Part shown: positions 45,895-55,748 of the stretch, one piece after another
How the letters are laid out: each line of letters starts with the position of its first letter
Numbering within the stretch: position 1 is the stretch's first letter
DNA from: Campylobacter hyointestinalis subsp. hyointestinalis
GTDB lineage: Bacteria; Campylobacterota; Campylobacteria; Campylobacterales; Campylobacteraceae
Direction: 5' to 3'
DNA length: 64,000 bases
NCBI RefSeq assembly: GCF_013372145.1
Contig: NZ_CP053827.1
Location: forward strand, 1,488,001-1,552,000
Made by a program: the position numbers and the translations under genes
The notes under the pieces: model-generated
What the model saw: only the letters and a program-made list of their open reading frames with translations
Databases searched by the model: none
Told to the model about the DNA's origin: nothing

Positions 45895-48852
45895 TCATTT
45901 CTCATCAAAAAACGAAGTTTTAAACATACTTTGATCTTTGGCACGTTCAAGCCTACAAAGTCCTGCATTAAACTCTGAAATTTGAGTGTTTATATCAAAA
46001 CCATAGTTTGTAACTGTATTTGAGCTCTCACCAATAGTATAAGGTTTAGTTCCTTCTGGATATCTATCGCTTAGATCTACCCCTTGCATAATACCCGCAA
46101 AGTTATATGGCAGACATATTCTATCAGGAGTAACGCTATGACTATGGATGCATTTTACTTTTATCTTTGTGCCTTGCGGACTATGTATCCACATCATCTC
46201 TCCATCTTGTATGCCATATTTCAAAGCAAGCTCTGGATTTACATGAGCAAACATTTCTGGAGTTATATGGGCCAAATATTTACTAGTTCTCTCAAGCATT
46301 CCTGCACCACTTAAATTTACTAGACGCATTGAACTAATGATAGTAGGGAAATCCTTACTCCAATCTTGAGCCTTTTGCTCACTTATAAATTTAGTAGATA
46401 CCCTAAAATTTCTAGCTTGATCATCAAAAGTAGGATACTTCTCTACTAGATCTTGACGTGGAGAGTGAAGCGGTTCTCTATGTTTTGGATACTGATCTGC
46501 AAATTCCCAAACTATCGCTCTTGCTTTTGCGTTTCCACAAGGGCTAACACCAGCTTCTTCGCATTTTTTGACTATAATTCCACTATAGTCCATGCTCCAG
46601 CTACTACCCATCTTAGCTTTTTCTTCTTCGCTTAGAGTGATGCCTAGAACTCTTTCTATATTTTCTTTAGTGATCTGAGGATAACCACCTTTTACTTTTG
46701 ATCCAGGAAGCGTAACGGCGTCTTCTGCTAATTGACTAACACCATTGTGCTCAAGTCCAAAACGGTTTCTAAATCCCATACCGCCTTTCCAAACAGGTTT
46801 TGTAACATCATAAAGAACTGGACTGCCTGGATGATTTTTATTCCAACAAGGCCAAGGAAGGCCGTAATACTCTCCTGCTACAGGGCTACCTGGTTTTCCC
46901 ATCAATGTATCTGGATCGAAATTCTCCCAGTTTTCTTGATGTTTTTTTAGACGATCTGCAGTACGTCCGTTATTGCCGATACTTTGAGTAGTTCTTGCTA
47001 TCTCATTTGTAGCATCATCTGGCCATACAAAGCTATCTTTTACTTTTTTGATTTCTCCATCAACTACATCAAGCATCATACCTTTTACGTACTCGTCATA
47101 AAAACCAAATTTTTTAGCAAATTCCATCATAATTTCTTGATCTTGTTTTGCCTCATAAATCGGAGGTATAACTTGACTTCTCCACTGAGCAGAACGGTTT
47201 GTAGCGCTTACGTATCCACTACTTTCAAACTGAGTTGAAGCAGGAAGTATATAAATTCCATCTTTTCTATCGCTTAAAACTGCTACTTCATTTACAAATG
47301 GCTCTACTACTACAAGCATATCTAATTTATCTATAGCCTCTTGTATTTTTGTAAGATGAGCCATAGATGTGATACCAGTACCTTGTACCCAAAGTACGCG
47401 TAAATTTCCACTTGAAAATGTATTTTCCTCTTTTAAAACGCCTTGCCACCATTTAGATAGAGAATAGCCTTTTTCATTTCTCCAATTTCTATCTTCTGGA
47501 TTTTTTGGATCATGATAAAAATACTCTTTAAATTTAGTATTTTCCACATCTTCGCCGAGCTTTTCTCTAGGTTCTTTGACGCTAGTTGCGAAACGTTTTA
47601 TAAATTTATCGTAGTCTTGTCCCCAACCTTTGCAAAAGTGTTTCCACGCAGCATCACCCAAACCATAATATCCAGGAAGTGAGTCTGCAAGATTGTTCAT
47701 ATCTGTCGCACCTTGAACATTGTCGTGACCACGAATAATATTACATCCGCCACCATTTTGCCCTACATTTCCTAGAACTAATTGCAAGATAGAGTAAATT
47801 CTAGTATTAGAACTACCAACTGAGTGTTGAGTAACGCCTAACGCCCACGCCAAAGTCGCAGGTTTTGTCGTAGCAAAAACTCTAGTGATCTCTTTTAGTT
47901 GCTCTGCTGGGATACCTGTGACATTTTCTGTCTCTTCAGGAGTCCAATGCTCAGCTTCTTTTCTTATCTGATCGATCGCGTAAGAGCGATTTTTTATAAA
48001 TTCTTTATCTTCCCAACCATTTTTAAAGATTAAGTGAAGCATACCATAAGCAAACGCTATATCTGTTCCTGGTCTAAGTCTTACGTAATAATCAGCTTTT
48101 GCAGCAGATTTTGTATATACAGGATCAACTACGATAAGTTTGCAGTTATTTCTATCTTTTGCTTGAAGCATATGCTTAAATCCTATAGGATTTGCAACTG
48201 CTGAATTTGCTCCGATTAGAAGTATAGCTTTTGAATTTGCTGTCACATCGCCAAAATGATTTGTCATCGCGCCATAACCCCAAGTATTGGCCACACCGGC
48301 CACTGTTGCGCTATGTCAAATACGTGCTACGTGATCTATATTATTTGTTCCCCAAAAAGCTGCAAATTTTCTAAAATAAAATGCTTGTTCATTACTAAAT
48401 TTAGCCGAACCCAAAAACTCAACGCAGTCTGGCCCATCTTCTTTTCTGATCTCTAGCATTTTATCGCCGATTTCATTTATAGCGGTTTCCCAGCTGATCC
48501 TCTCCCATTTGCCATTTACTTTTTTCATAGGATATTTGATGCGTTGTTTGGATTTTGTAAGATCGATCTGATCTATACCTTTACAGCAATGACTTCCTTG
48601 AGATATCGGGTGATCTATAGCCATATCTTGTCTTATCCAAACACCGTCTTTTACCTCAGCTTCTATACCGCATCCAGCAGAACATATCGAACAAATAGTT
48701 CGAACTTTTTTTGAACCCGGAAATGGGTTTTTTATCTCTTCATTAGTAGCAGTTCTTATAGTATCGTTTTCTTTGCCAAAAGCCAAAGTGCTTCCCGCGC
48801 CAAGAGCAGCTAGCTTTAAAAACGACCTTCTGCCTATATGAGATTCACTCAT
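45895..48852 (-). CDS. fdhA: Selenocysteine-containing formate dehydrogenase, catalytic subunit
   Basis: Periplasmic molybdenum or tungsten enzyme oxidising formate to carbon dioxide. One gene of 985 codons, not two: the in-frame TGA at 48318-48316 (codon 179) sits in HVARI-U-HSATVAGVANTWGYGAMTNH, where related enzymes carry Sec or Cys. A SECIS-like hairpin follows at once. Also seen: a twin-arginine signal GRRSFLKLAA (residues 7-16) and an N-terminal 4Fe-4S site CSICSAGC (Cys54, 57, 61 with Cys89/90). The C-terminal molybdopterin-binding domain ends near residue 960. It shares 14 bp or so with the start of fdhB's open frame. selA and selB are nearby. Confidence 0.97.
48280..48318 (-). promoter_or_regulatory. 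Bacterial SECIS element and UGA(Sec) codon
   Basis: The UGA is followed by exactly 18 bases, then a GGTGT apical loop enclosed by a GGCC/GGCC stem (48298-48301 with 48289-48292), and after a 3-base bulge by an outer AGT/ACT pairing. E. coli fdhF has the same 18-base spacing to its GGUCU loop. The stem and the loop GGU agree with SelB recognition. Confidence 0.88.
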
Positions 48853-48862
48853 TTTAAGCCTT

Positions 48863-49069
48863 TCAGTATGCTATTTTATAGTATTTACTCCAAGCTTCAC
48901 TTTGCCAGTAAAGCACCTCTTTTTTCTTTGTTTTTCCTCTAACAACGCCGTTTGAATCTGCATCGCTATAAGCTTTAGAGCTAGCTAGCGCCGAAGTCGC
49001 AGCGACTCCTGCGCCTGCAATAGCGCCTATTTTTAAAGCTTTTTTTAGAAAATCACGTCTATTTTCCAA
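48863..49069 (-). CDS. Small Tat-signal protein of the formate dehydrogenase operon
   Basis: 68 residues: twin-arginine motif RRDFLKKALKIG, a hydrophobic stretch ending ALASSKA, then only about 35 mature residues. A small Tat-signal gene occurs directly before fdhA in C. jejuni as well. It may be co-exported with FdhA or help maturation; the function is not known. First gene of the fdh transcript, 10 bp before fdhA, with palindromic DNA upstream. Confidence 0.85.
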   Translation of the reverse strand: MENRRDFLKKALKIGAIAGAGVAATSALASSKAYSDADSNGVVRGKTKKKEVLYWQSEAWSKYYKIAY

Positions 49070-49084
49070 AGCAACTCCTTTATA

Positions 49085-49104
49085 AAGTAAAATATATTTT
49101 ACTT
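49085..49104. promoter_or_regulatory. Perfect 20-bp palindrome upstream of the fdh operon
   Basis: AAGTAAAATA followed directly by its reverse complement TATTTTACTT, 16 bp before the first gene of the operon. A further half-site ATTTTACTT lies at 49118-49126, 22 bp (two helical turns) from the same half in the palindrome. Looks like a regulator-binding site. Confidence 0.6.
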
Positions 49105-49199
49105 GTATTTGCGATCTATTTTACTTAAAAGCGAATCAAACTATAATAACTTATGGAGATTAATAATTTAAATTTATTTATATTTCAAAATATATAAAT

Positions 49200-49880
49200 T
49201 TATATTGTAGTAAATTCATCCCAATTTATCTTACTTTTTTGTGTAGGCATCTTCGTTTGGTATGGCTTTTTACTCATAGAAATTTCAGCCATACTTTTTT
49301 CAAAAACAGGTGCTTTAATGCCTAAAATAGAGCGTTCTAAGGCGATAAAATTTCTATAGATATTTGCATAAGCTTTGAAGAAATTTGCAGCCTTATGTTC
49401 GCTTAACATTTTAGTAAATTCATCAGAAAAATCATTTATAATTTTTTCAAATAATTCTCTTGATAATTTGAGATCACTTTTCAAAAATGTAGCCATCAGT
49501 CTAAATACGAATCCTATATAATCCTCGCTAGCTTTGCACTTTTGCGAATTCCTTCTAAAGTTGCTACTTTTTAAGATTTCCATAACTTTTAAACGTTTAT
49601 TGCCATCATCTCTTCCTTCGTCATAAAAACTAGCACTCAAAGGAACATTTACATAACTCAGATCAAAAAATACCGAATTTTGTTCATTTTTAAATTTATC
49701 AAAATCAAAACCCAAAATAGTCTCAAAATCGCTTATATTTGACTCATCTATAGGACTTTTTGATAAGTAATGGGCCTGCTCTAAAAAGCTCTTAAAGCCT
49801 GAACCATTTTCATCAAAAAACAGAGGATAAGCCAAAAATTCGTAATAATAACTCCTGCCCACATCTAAATCACTCATCAA
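49200..49880 (-). CDS. TorD/DmsD-family chaperone for formate dehydrogenase
   Basis: All-helical cytoplasmic protein of 226 residues. The pattern RSYYYEFLAYPLFFDENGSGF at the start, a central SASFYDEGRDDGNKRLKVMEIL (family: Y.(S/T).F.....P), and EHKAANFFKAYANIYRNFIALE near residue 170 fit chaperones that bind the Tat signal of molybdoenzymes until the cofactor is inserted. Position between the fdh genes and the iron-sulfur protein supports FdhA as client. Overlaps the upstream gene by 11 bp. Confidence 0.82.
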   Translation of the reverse strand: MMSDLDVGRSYYYEFLAYPLFFDENGSGFKSFLEQAHYLSKSPIDESNISDFETILGFDFDKFKNEQNSVFFDLSYVNVPLSASFYDEGRDDGNKRLKVMEILKSSNFRRNSQKCKASEDYIGFVFRLMATFLKSDLKLSRELFEKIINDFSDEFTKMLSEHKAANFFKAYANIYRNFIALERSILGIKAPVFEKSMAEISMSKKPYQTKMPTQKSKINWDEFTTI

Positions 49881-51558
49881 ATTCTCCTTTTTCTATCTGC
49901 TCTTTTAACATCAATTTTGCTTTACATTCAGCACAGCAATAAAGCGTTCTTAGCTTTACTGGATTACCAGCAAATAAAGGCTTTAAGGTATTTGCTATCT
50001 TTTGTACAGACTTTGCAGTGGCAAATTCCTTTCCGCACTCTACGCATTTAAATAGCTCATCTTTAGCCAAAGTTTTATACTCAAAATAGCTATTTTTAAG
50101 CTCCATACCATCCCTATAAACTTTTAAAGTATCTTTCTCGGCACAGCTTGTTTCGCAGTATCCACAAGTAGTGCAAACCGAAGCGTTAAATTTGATAGAA
50201 TTATCACTTTTATCAGCGTATAAAGCTCCGACGTTACAGGCTCCGACACAGCTCAAGCAAAGCGTACAGCTATCTTCATTTATAGCGATCTTGCCGTATC
50301 TTACCCACTCTTTTGGAGCAGTTTGGCCAAAATCATTTTCCCCTACCAAATGTTTAACTCTTTTAGCAAATATCTCTCTTTTGTTTAAATTCGTCTGTAG
50401 AAGATCGAATTTACTTCCTTCTATAAACTCAGCAAGCTCTAAAACAGCTTCTATATCACTCTCATCTGCTAATAAAATAGCCTTTTTACCATAGGCTTTT
50501 TCGTAAATTTCATTTATCAGATCTACACTATCTTTTGTACCGTCGCCCAAATTCTTTGTTAGTAAAATGACAGTAGCTCCAGTCGTTTGAACTAAATTTA
50601 AAAGGTAAGATTGATCTAGAAAATTTACTGTTTTTAACATAAGCGGTAAAACTTTATCTTTTAGCTTAATGCTTAGATCATCTAAATTTATACTCTCATC
50701 AAGAATGAGCGCTATATGATCCTCATAAAATTTGCTTATAAACTCAAAGCCCTGTCTTGGGTTCATTCTCCATTCGATTGAGCCACTTGGACAAACACTC
50801 GCGCAAAGTCCGCAAGAGACGCAGTCTATATCAGAAAATACAAGCTCTCTTTTTTCATCATCTTTCATGATGGCAACACTTGGACAAATATCTACGCATT
50901 TAGCACAGTGCTCGCTCCTACGCCTATGATACTGACAAATACTATCATCGTAGTTTATGACCTTTTTATAATCAAATTTCGGACTTACGCTCCCAACCAA
51001 ATTTAATATCTCATTCTCATTTAAACCATCTATCTCAAAACAACCGCTTTGCCTTAACATAAAGTCTTTTGCGCCACGTACAAGCAAGATATCAAAATCG
51101 CAACAGACGCTGTCATCACCAAAGTCGCTAGTTTCTTTCGTATTATTATTAACCTTTAAAATTCCACATAAATCGCCGATTTGTCCGTATATCAGCTCTA
51201 CTTCAGCGTGAGTTATCTTTATGACGTTAAATCCAAGCTCTTTTAGTGATTTTTCGATGTTTTCACTCTCGTTACTCACAAGTAAGATATTTTTACCTAT
51301 CTCTTTACTAAAATCGACATCCAAAGCGTAATCAAACTCACTAGCTCTGATCTCATATAACTTTAGTGAATTTTTTGCTTTTGTTAGAGTATTTTCGAGC
51401 GTATTTTTAAGATAAAAATTTATCTCTGGAGCATAAATGAGCGCGTCAAGCTCCTTTGAATTCGCTACTAAAAATTTATCATTCGTTTTTTTATTTAAAA
51501 CTGCTATTTTATCGCTAAGAACTATCTCGTCTTTGCATAAAAATGCAAATTCTTGCAT
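49870..51558 (-). CDS. Multi-cluster 4Fe-4S protein of the fdh locus
   Basis: 562 residues from the ATG at 51558, which has AAGGAAAATTA before it; the open frame runs further up to 51819 but that part is antisense to selA and hydrophobic nonsense. Four ferredoxin-type sites: CQYHRRRSEHCAKCVDICP (Cys218, 221, 225), CVSCGLCASVCP (246-256), CTLCLSCVGAC and CTTCGYCETSC, plus CVEC...CCAEC, a possible zinc site, at the end. No membrane segment or signal. Possibly an electron carrier in FdhA maturation; role unknown. Confidence 0.85.
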   Translation of the reverse strand: MQEFAFLCKDEIVLSDKIAVLNKKTNDKFLVANSKELDALIYAPEINFYLKNTLENTLTKAKNSLKLYEIRASEFDYALDVDFSKEIGKNILLVSNESENIEKSLKELGFNVIKITHAEVELIYGQIGDLCGILKVNNNTKETSDFGDDSVCCDFDILLVRGAKDFMLRQSGCFEIDGLNENEILNLVGSVSPKFDYKKVINYDDSICQYHRRRSEHCAKCVDICPSVAIMKDDEKRELVFSDIDCVSCGLCASVCPSGSIEWRMNPRQGFEFISKFYEDHIALILDESINLDDLSIKLKDKVLPLMLKTVNFLDQSYLLNLVQTTGATVILLTKNLGDGTKDSVDLINEIYEKAYGKKAILLADESDIEAVLELAEFIEGSKFDLLQTNLNKREIFAKRVKHLVGENDFGQTAPKEWVRYGKIAINEDSCTLCLSCVGACNVGALYADKSDNSIKFNASVCTTCGYCETSCAEKDTLKVYRDGMELKNSYFEYKTLAKDELFKCVECGKEFATAKSVQKIANTLKPLFAGNPVKLRTLYCCAECKAKLMLKEQIEKGEFDE

Positions 51559-51700
51559 TAATTTTCCTTGTATAGAATTTGCTTTTATTTTATAGTTTTT
51601 TGAATTAATCCATGCTGAGCAATTATAACTAATCATTATTATAAAAGGAAAAACAAAAGTAAAAAATGTTATACTTAATCTAAATTTAAGATGGAAAAAG

Positions 51701-53017
51701 ATGACAATGAAACTACCCAAAATCGACAAGATAGTAAATTTAAAACAGTTTGAGAACGGCTTTAAACCAGCTCTTTTAGAGATTGCAAAAAAAGTTATAA
51801 ACAAGCTAAGAGAGGACAAAAACTCTGAAATAAAAGAAAATGAGATAATAGATCTTATAGCAAAAGATTACGCCAAATTTGAAAACTTATGCACGAAAAA
51901 TTTGATAAATGCAACCGGAGTCGTAGTACATACAAATCTTGGCAGAAGCCCTATTAGCAAAGAGATCATAGAAAAAATAACTCCACTTATCAGCTCGTAT
52001 TCAAATTTAGAATACGACATCGGCAGTGGAAAAAGAGGCGATAGATACGGTTTTACGAGTTATTTATTTAAGTTAATGCTAGGCTGCCAGGACGCACTTA
52101 TAGTAAATAATAACGCTGCAGCTGTATTTTTAGTGCTAAACACTTACGCAAAAGATAAAGAGGTCATAGTAAGCAGAGGCGAACTAGTAGAGATAGGCGG
52201 AAGTTTTAGAATTCCAGAAGTCATGGCAAGTAGCGGATGCTTGCTAAAAGAAGTCGGCACCACAAACAAAACGCGTCTTAGCGACTATGAAAACGCCATA
52301 AATGAGAATACAAATGTTATCCTAAAAGTGCATAAATCAAACTACGATATAGTCGGATTTAGCGGGGAAACAAGCATAGAAGATATCTCAAATTTAGCTA
52401 AAAAATCAAATTTGATAAGCTACTACGATCTAGGAAGTGCTTACGTAAATGAGCTACCTTTTAATCTCGGCAAAGACGAAAAGAGTCTAAAAAAAGTACT
52501 TCAAAGCGGCGTGGATCTAGTAAGCTTTAGCGGTGATAAATTATTTGGAAGTACACAATGTGGGATAATTTTAGGTAAAAAAGAGCTTATAGATAAGCTA
52601 AAACAAAATCAGCTTTTAAGAATGCTAAGAGTAGATAAAATCACACTTAGTATATTAAATGAAACTATAAAAGCATACTTAAATAAAGAATATAAACTAA
52701 TAAAACCGTTAAATCAAATTTACAAAAACGTTAATGAACTTGAGATTTTGGCCAAAAACGTTGCTAAAAATATCAAATTTAAAACCCAGATCAAAAGCAC
52801 TAAAACATTCATCGGCGGTGGAAGCTTACCAAACACGCCATATCCTAGTGTAGCACTCGCATTTTTAGGGAATGCAAACTCTTTTGAGCAAGAATTTCGC
52901 CAAAAAGGCATAATCGGACGTATTGAAGAGGGTAAATTTATACTAGATTTTAGATCTATTTATGAAGATGAGATTCCAAATTTGATCAATAAAATAAACG
53001 AGGTAAATGGTGAATAA
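51701..53017 (+). CDS. selA: L-seryl-tRNA(Sec) selenium transferase SelA
   Basis: PLP enzyme converting Ser-tRNA(Sec) to Sec-tRNA(Sec) with selenophosphate. Seen: NLINATGVVVHTNLGRSPIS near residue 68, NNNAAAVFLVLN near 135, and the PLP-lysine region DLVSFSGDKLFGSTQCGIILGKK near 275. 438 residues, slightly short. ATG at 51701 or two codons later. It overlaps selB by 11 bp and is divergent from the fdh accessory gene, so one intergenic region can serve both. Confidence 0.96.
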   Translation: MTMKLPKIDKIVNLKQFENGFKPALLEIAKKVINKLREDKNSEIKENEIIDLIAKDYAKFENLCTKNLINATGVVVHTNLGRSPISKEIIEKITPLISSYSNLEYDIGSGKRGDRYGFTSYLFKLMLGCQDALIVNNNAAAVFLVLNTYAKDKEVIVSRGELVEIGGSFRIPEVMASSGCLLKEVGTTNKTRLSDYENAINENTNVILKVHKSNYDIVGFSGETSIEDISNLAKKSNLISYYDLGSAYVNELPFNLGKDEKSLKKVLQSGVDLVSFSGDKLFGSTQCGIILGKKELIDKLKQNQLLRMLRVDKITLSILNETIKAYLNKEYKLIKPLNQIYKNVNELEILAKNVAKNIKFKTQIKSTKTFIGGGSLPNTPYPSVALAFLGNANSFEQEFRQKGIIGRIEEGKFILDFRSIYEDEIPNLINKINEVNGE

Positions 53018-54815
53018 CTTAATAATAGGCACGGCTGGACACATAGATCACGGAAAAACCGCTCTTATAAAAGCATTAAACGGTTTTGATGGAGATGAGA
53101 CAAAAGAAGAAAAAGAGCGAGGGATCACGGTAAATCTTAGCTTTTCAAATTTATCAAATGCTTCTTCAAATATAGCATTTATCGATGTTCCTGGTCACGA
53201 AAGCCTTATAAAAACTATGATAAGTGGAGCATTTGGATTTGACGCGGCGATGCTTGTAGTAGCAAGCAACGAAGGACTTAAACCTCAGAGCAAAGAGCAT
53301 ATCGCCGTGCTAAATTTGCTAAATGTAAAAAATATAATCCTAGTCATAACAAAGTGCGACCTAACAAATACTCTAGCTCAGCAAAAAGTACAAAGCGAAG
53401 TAAAAGAGTTCATAAAAGAGTATAAAAATTTAAGTATATATGAAACATTTTTTGTAAGTATAAAAGATCCTAGTAGCATAGAAGAGCTTAAAAATTATCT
53501 CTTTACGTTAAATCCGAAAAAACACGACGAAACTGCACTTTTTAGATATTACATAGATAGAGTTTTTAGCCTAAAAGGTCATGGAGTGATAGTCACTGGA
53601 AGCGTACTAACTGGAAGCGTAAAGCTCTCAGATAAGCTTTTAAATTTGGACATAAACGAAATATTTAGCGTACGTTCCTTAGAAGTTCACGCTCAAAACA
53701 AAGATATAGCATTTGCTCCAAACAGAGTAGCGCTAAATCTTAGCGGCAACAATACTCATAAACTAGAAAAAGGGCAAATTCTAAGCAAGAAAGGATTTTG
53801 GCGAGGATTTTTTGAGGCGGATTGTTTTGTGAATACTAGCATATCTCACGGAAGCGAACTGCTTTTTTGTGTAGGGACAAAACAAGTAAATGCCAAAGTT
53901 TTGCATCTAAAAGATGGTTTTTACACTTTTAAATTTGATAAAAAAATGTTTTTGCAGTTTGATGAGCTGTTTATTTTACTTAAAGAAGGTAGAGTAATAG
54001 GCGGCGGAAGAGTGCTAAATCCAGTAAATGAACCACTTAAAAAAGAGCAAAAAATAGCACTTTTAGACGCACTCAAAGAAAAAGATTTTTTATCTGCTTT
54101 TGCTAGACTCACAAACATTCATAAACACGGATTTGGATTGATATCAAGTGTGCAAAGATTTGGCTTAAACCAAGAAGACGCGCTTAGCTTGGCTAAAAAC
54201 TTAAATGATGTATTTGTAGATATAAAAAACGGGTGTATCTACGGTAAAACTGCCTTTAAAGATGTTATGGAATTTGTAAATTTCATCATACTTAAAAATC
54301 CAAATGCCCTGTTTTCTTCTTCAAGTATAAATTTAAAACTAAACTGGGCTTCGCAAGAGCTCATACAAAAAGTTCTAAACGAGCTAGAAGCCAAAAAAAT
54401 CATTCAAAAAAACGGTGGAATTTATACTAAATTTGGAGCTGATTTTGACAAACTAAGCCTTAGTTTGGAAGATAAAATTTATGATATTTTAAAAGAGCAA
54501 AATATAACTCCAGAGGCACCATACAATATATATGATAAACTTGATATAGATAGGACTTTAGGCGACTTAGCGTTAAAAAAACTCACAAAAGCAAAAAAAG
54601 TAGTAAGACTAGAACACAATCTTTTTATCGAAGAAAACGCCCTTTCAAACATCATGCAAAACTTGAGAAATATCATCAAAAAAGAAGGTTTTGCAAACAT
54701 AACAAACGTAAAAGCGAATTTAGGACTGAGCAGAAAATACGCTCTTGCTTACTTAGAATATTTGGATAATTTTAAAGATATTACCAAATTTGAAAATGAT
54801 AGGGTTTTTGTTTAG
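53007..54815 (+). CDS. selB: Selenocysteine-specific elongation factor SelB
   Basis: GTPase that delivers Sec-tRNA to UGA codons marked by a SECIS hairpin. N-terminal IIGTAGHIDHGKTALIKAL, DVPGHESLIKTMISGAFGFDAAMLVVA, NKCD-type TKCDL near residue 112, then EF-Tu-like domains and, from about residue 400, winged-helix repeats that bind the SECIS loop (NIMQNLRNIIKKEGFANITNVKANLGLSRKYALAYLEYLD at the end). 602 residues. selC (tRNA) and selD are not in this window. Confidence 0.97.
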   Translation: MVNNLIIGTAGHIDHGKTALIKALNGFDGDETKEEKERGITVNLSFSNLSNASSNIAFIDVPGHESLIKTMISGAFGFDAAMLVVASNEGLKPQSKEHIAVLNLLNVKNIILVITKCDLTNTLAQQKVQSEVKEFIKEYKNLSIYETFFVSIKDPSSIEELKNYLFTLNPKKHDETALFRYYIDRVFSLKGHGVIVTGSVLTGSVKLSDKLLNLDINEIFSVRSLEVHAQNKDIAFAPNRVALNLSGNNTHKLEKGQILSKKGFWRGFFEADCFVNTSISHGSELLFCVGTKQVNAKVLHLKDGFYTFKFDKKMFLQFDELFILLKEGRVIGGGRVLNPVNEPLKKEQKIALLDALKEKDFLSAFARLTNIHKHGFGLISSVQRFGLNQEDALSLAKNLNDVFVDIKNGCIYGKTAFKDVMEFVNFIILKNPNALFSSSSINLKLNWASQELIQKVLNELEAKKIIQKNGGIYTKFGADFDKLSLSLEDKIYDILKEQNITPEAPYNIYDKLDIDRTLGDLALKKLTKAKKVVRLEHNLFIEENALSNIMQNLRNIIKKEGFANITNVKANLGLSRKYALAYLEYLDNFKDITKFENDRVFV

Positions 54816-54857
54816 AAATAATTCCTATAATTTAACAATTTTATATAAGGGTAATGA

Positions 54858-55598
54858 ATGAAAAAAATAATTGTATGTAGTTCTTTGATAGCGGCTAGTT
54901 CTTTGTTTGCTATAAGCGACGCGGATATTTTAGAGCTATTTAGCGCAGCTAGCGTTCAAGGTTTAAGCGTAAAAGTTGATTCAAAAAGCAAATTAGAAGG
55001 CACAAAATTTGAACAAGTAGTCATAGAGATCACAGACGGAAAACAAAGCCAAAAACAAGTTTTATTTACTGATGGGAAATATATATTTCCAGATGTTATA
55101 GACATAGATAAAAAAACTTCTTATGCAAGCCATTTTAACGAAATACAAGAAAAAGCGGCTATGAAAGGTGCTTATAAAAGCCTTGGAGAAGTTTTGAAAA
55201 AAGAAGGAAAGTCAAGGATTATAGAGCTAGGAAACGATCCTAAAAAACCTACAAAATATCTATTTACAGATCCAGACTGTCCATACTGCAGACTTGAGCT
55301 AGACAAGATCGAAAAAGATCTTGAAAATCTAAATTTAAAAGTAGTAATGGCGCCGATTCCTAGCCACGGCGAAGATGCCATAAAAAAATCAATCGCGATA
55401 TATAAAGAAGTAAAAAACGCATCAAGCGATGAGCAAAAGATAAAAATCTTTAGAAAATACTATGCAAAAGATGCAAAAGCTCCAGCAAATATAACAGATG
55501 CTGAAGTCAAAAAAGAGCAAATTGCCATAAACAGATACTTTGAAACAGGCGCTATAAGAGGTGTACCTACGATGATCGACGAGAGTGATCTAAAATAA
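54858..55598 (+). CDS. DsbC/DsbG-like thiol:disulfide interchange protein
   Basis: Periplasmic thioredoxin-fold protein. Signal peptide MKKIIVCSSLIAASSLFA, an N-terminal dimerisation-type domain, then FTDPDCPYCRLELDKI with the redox pair Cys141-Cys144 and the cis-proline loop RGVPTMI near residue 238. 246 residues. CPYC is close to the CGYC of DsbC. It lies 42 bp after selB and ends before a hairpin; folding of cytochrome or Fdh proteins may be its task, which is inference. Confidence 0.88.
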   Translation: MKKIIVCSSLIAASSLFAISDADILELFSAASVQGLSVKVDSKSKLEGTKFEQVVIEITDGKQSQKQVLFTDGKYIFPDVIDIDKKTSYASHFNEIQEKAAMKGAYKSLGEVLKKEGKSRIIELGNDPKKPTKYLFTDPDCPYCRLELDKIEKDLENLNLKVVMAPIPSHGEDAIKKSIAIYKEVKNASSDEQKIKIFRKYYAKDAKAPANITDAEVKKEQIAINRYFETGAIRGVPTMIDESDLK

Positions 55599-55599
55599 C

Positions 55600-55620
55600 A
55601 TAGGGCTTTATAAGCCCTAT
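55600..55620 (+). terminator. Hairpin after the DsbC-like gene
   Basis: A perfect 9-bp stem ATAGGGCTT / AAGCCCTAT with loop TAT, 1 bp past the stop. No T-run follows, so it may be a weak terminator or a message-end stabiliser. It marks the border to the glycan locus. Confidence 0.55.
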
Positions 55621-55716
55621 CTCTCAAGCAGAATTCAAAAAATCATAATTATAAATTTTTAACATAAACTTACTTCTATGTATGACCATAATAGTTCTTT
55701 TGAAAAATAAATTTGA

Positions 55717-55722
55717 TATAAT
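55717..55722 (+). promoter_or_regulatory. -10 element of the pseF operon
   Basis: TATAAT in the sequence TTTGATATAAT, 26 bp before the pseF ATG, after an AT-rich upstream tract. It would drive pseF and both ATP-grasp genes. Confidence 0.6.
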
Positions 55723-55748
55723 TATAAAAAAATTAGAGACTTAAGTTT

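Noticed and set aside
48303-48330. fdhA as a broken gene or two separate genes
   Set aside because: The stop is a single in-frame TGA at the catalytic selenocysteine position with a SECIS-like hairpin after it, and the reading frame does not shift.
51559-51700. A selC (tRNA-Sec) gene between the fdh accessory gene and selA
   Set aside because: The gap is AT-rich without a tRNA cloverleaf or CCA-like end.
51559-51819. N-terminal extension of the 4Fe-4S protein up to 51819
   Set aside because: That part is antisense to selA, has no ribosome site and reads as hydrophobic filler; the ATG at 51558 has a good ribosome site.
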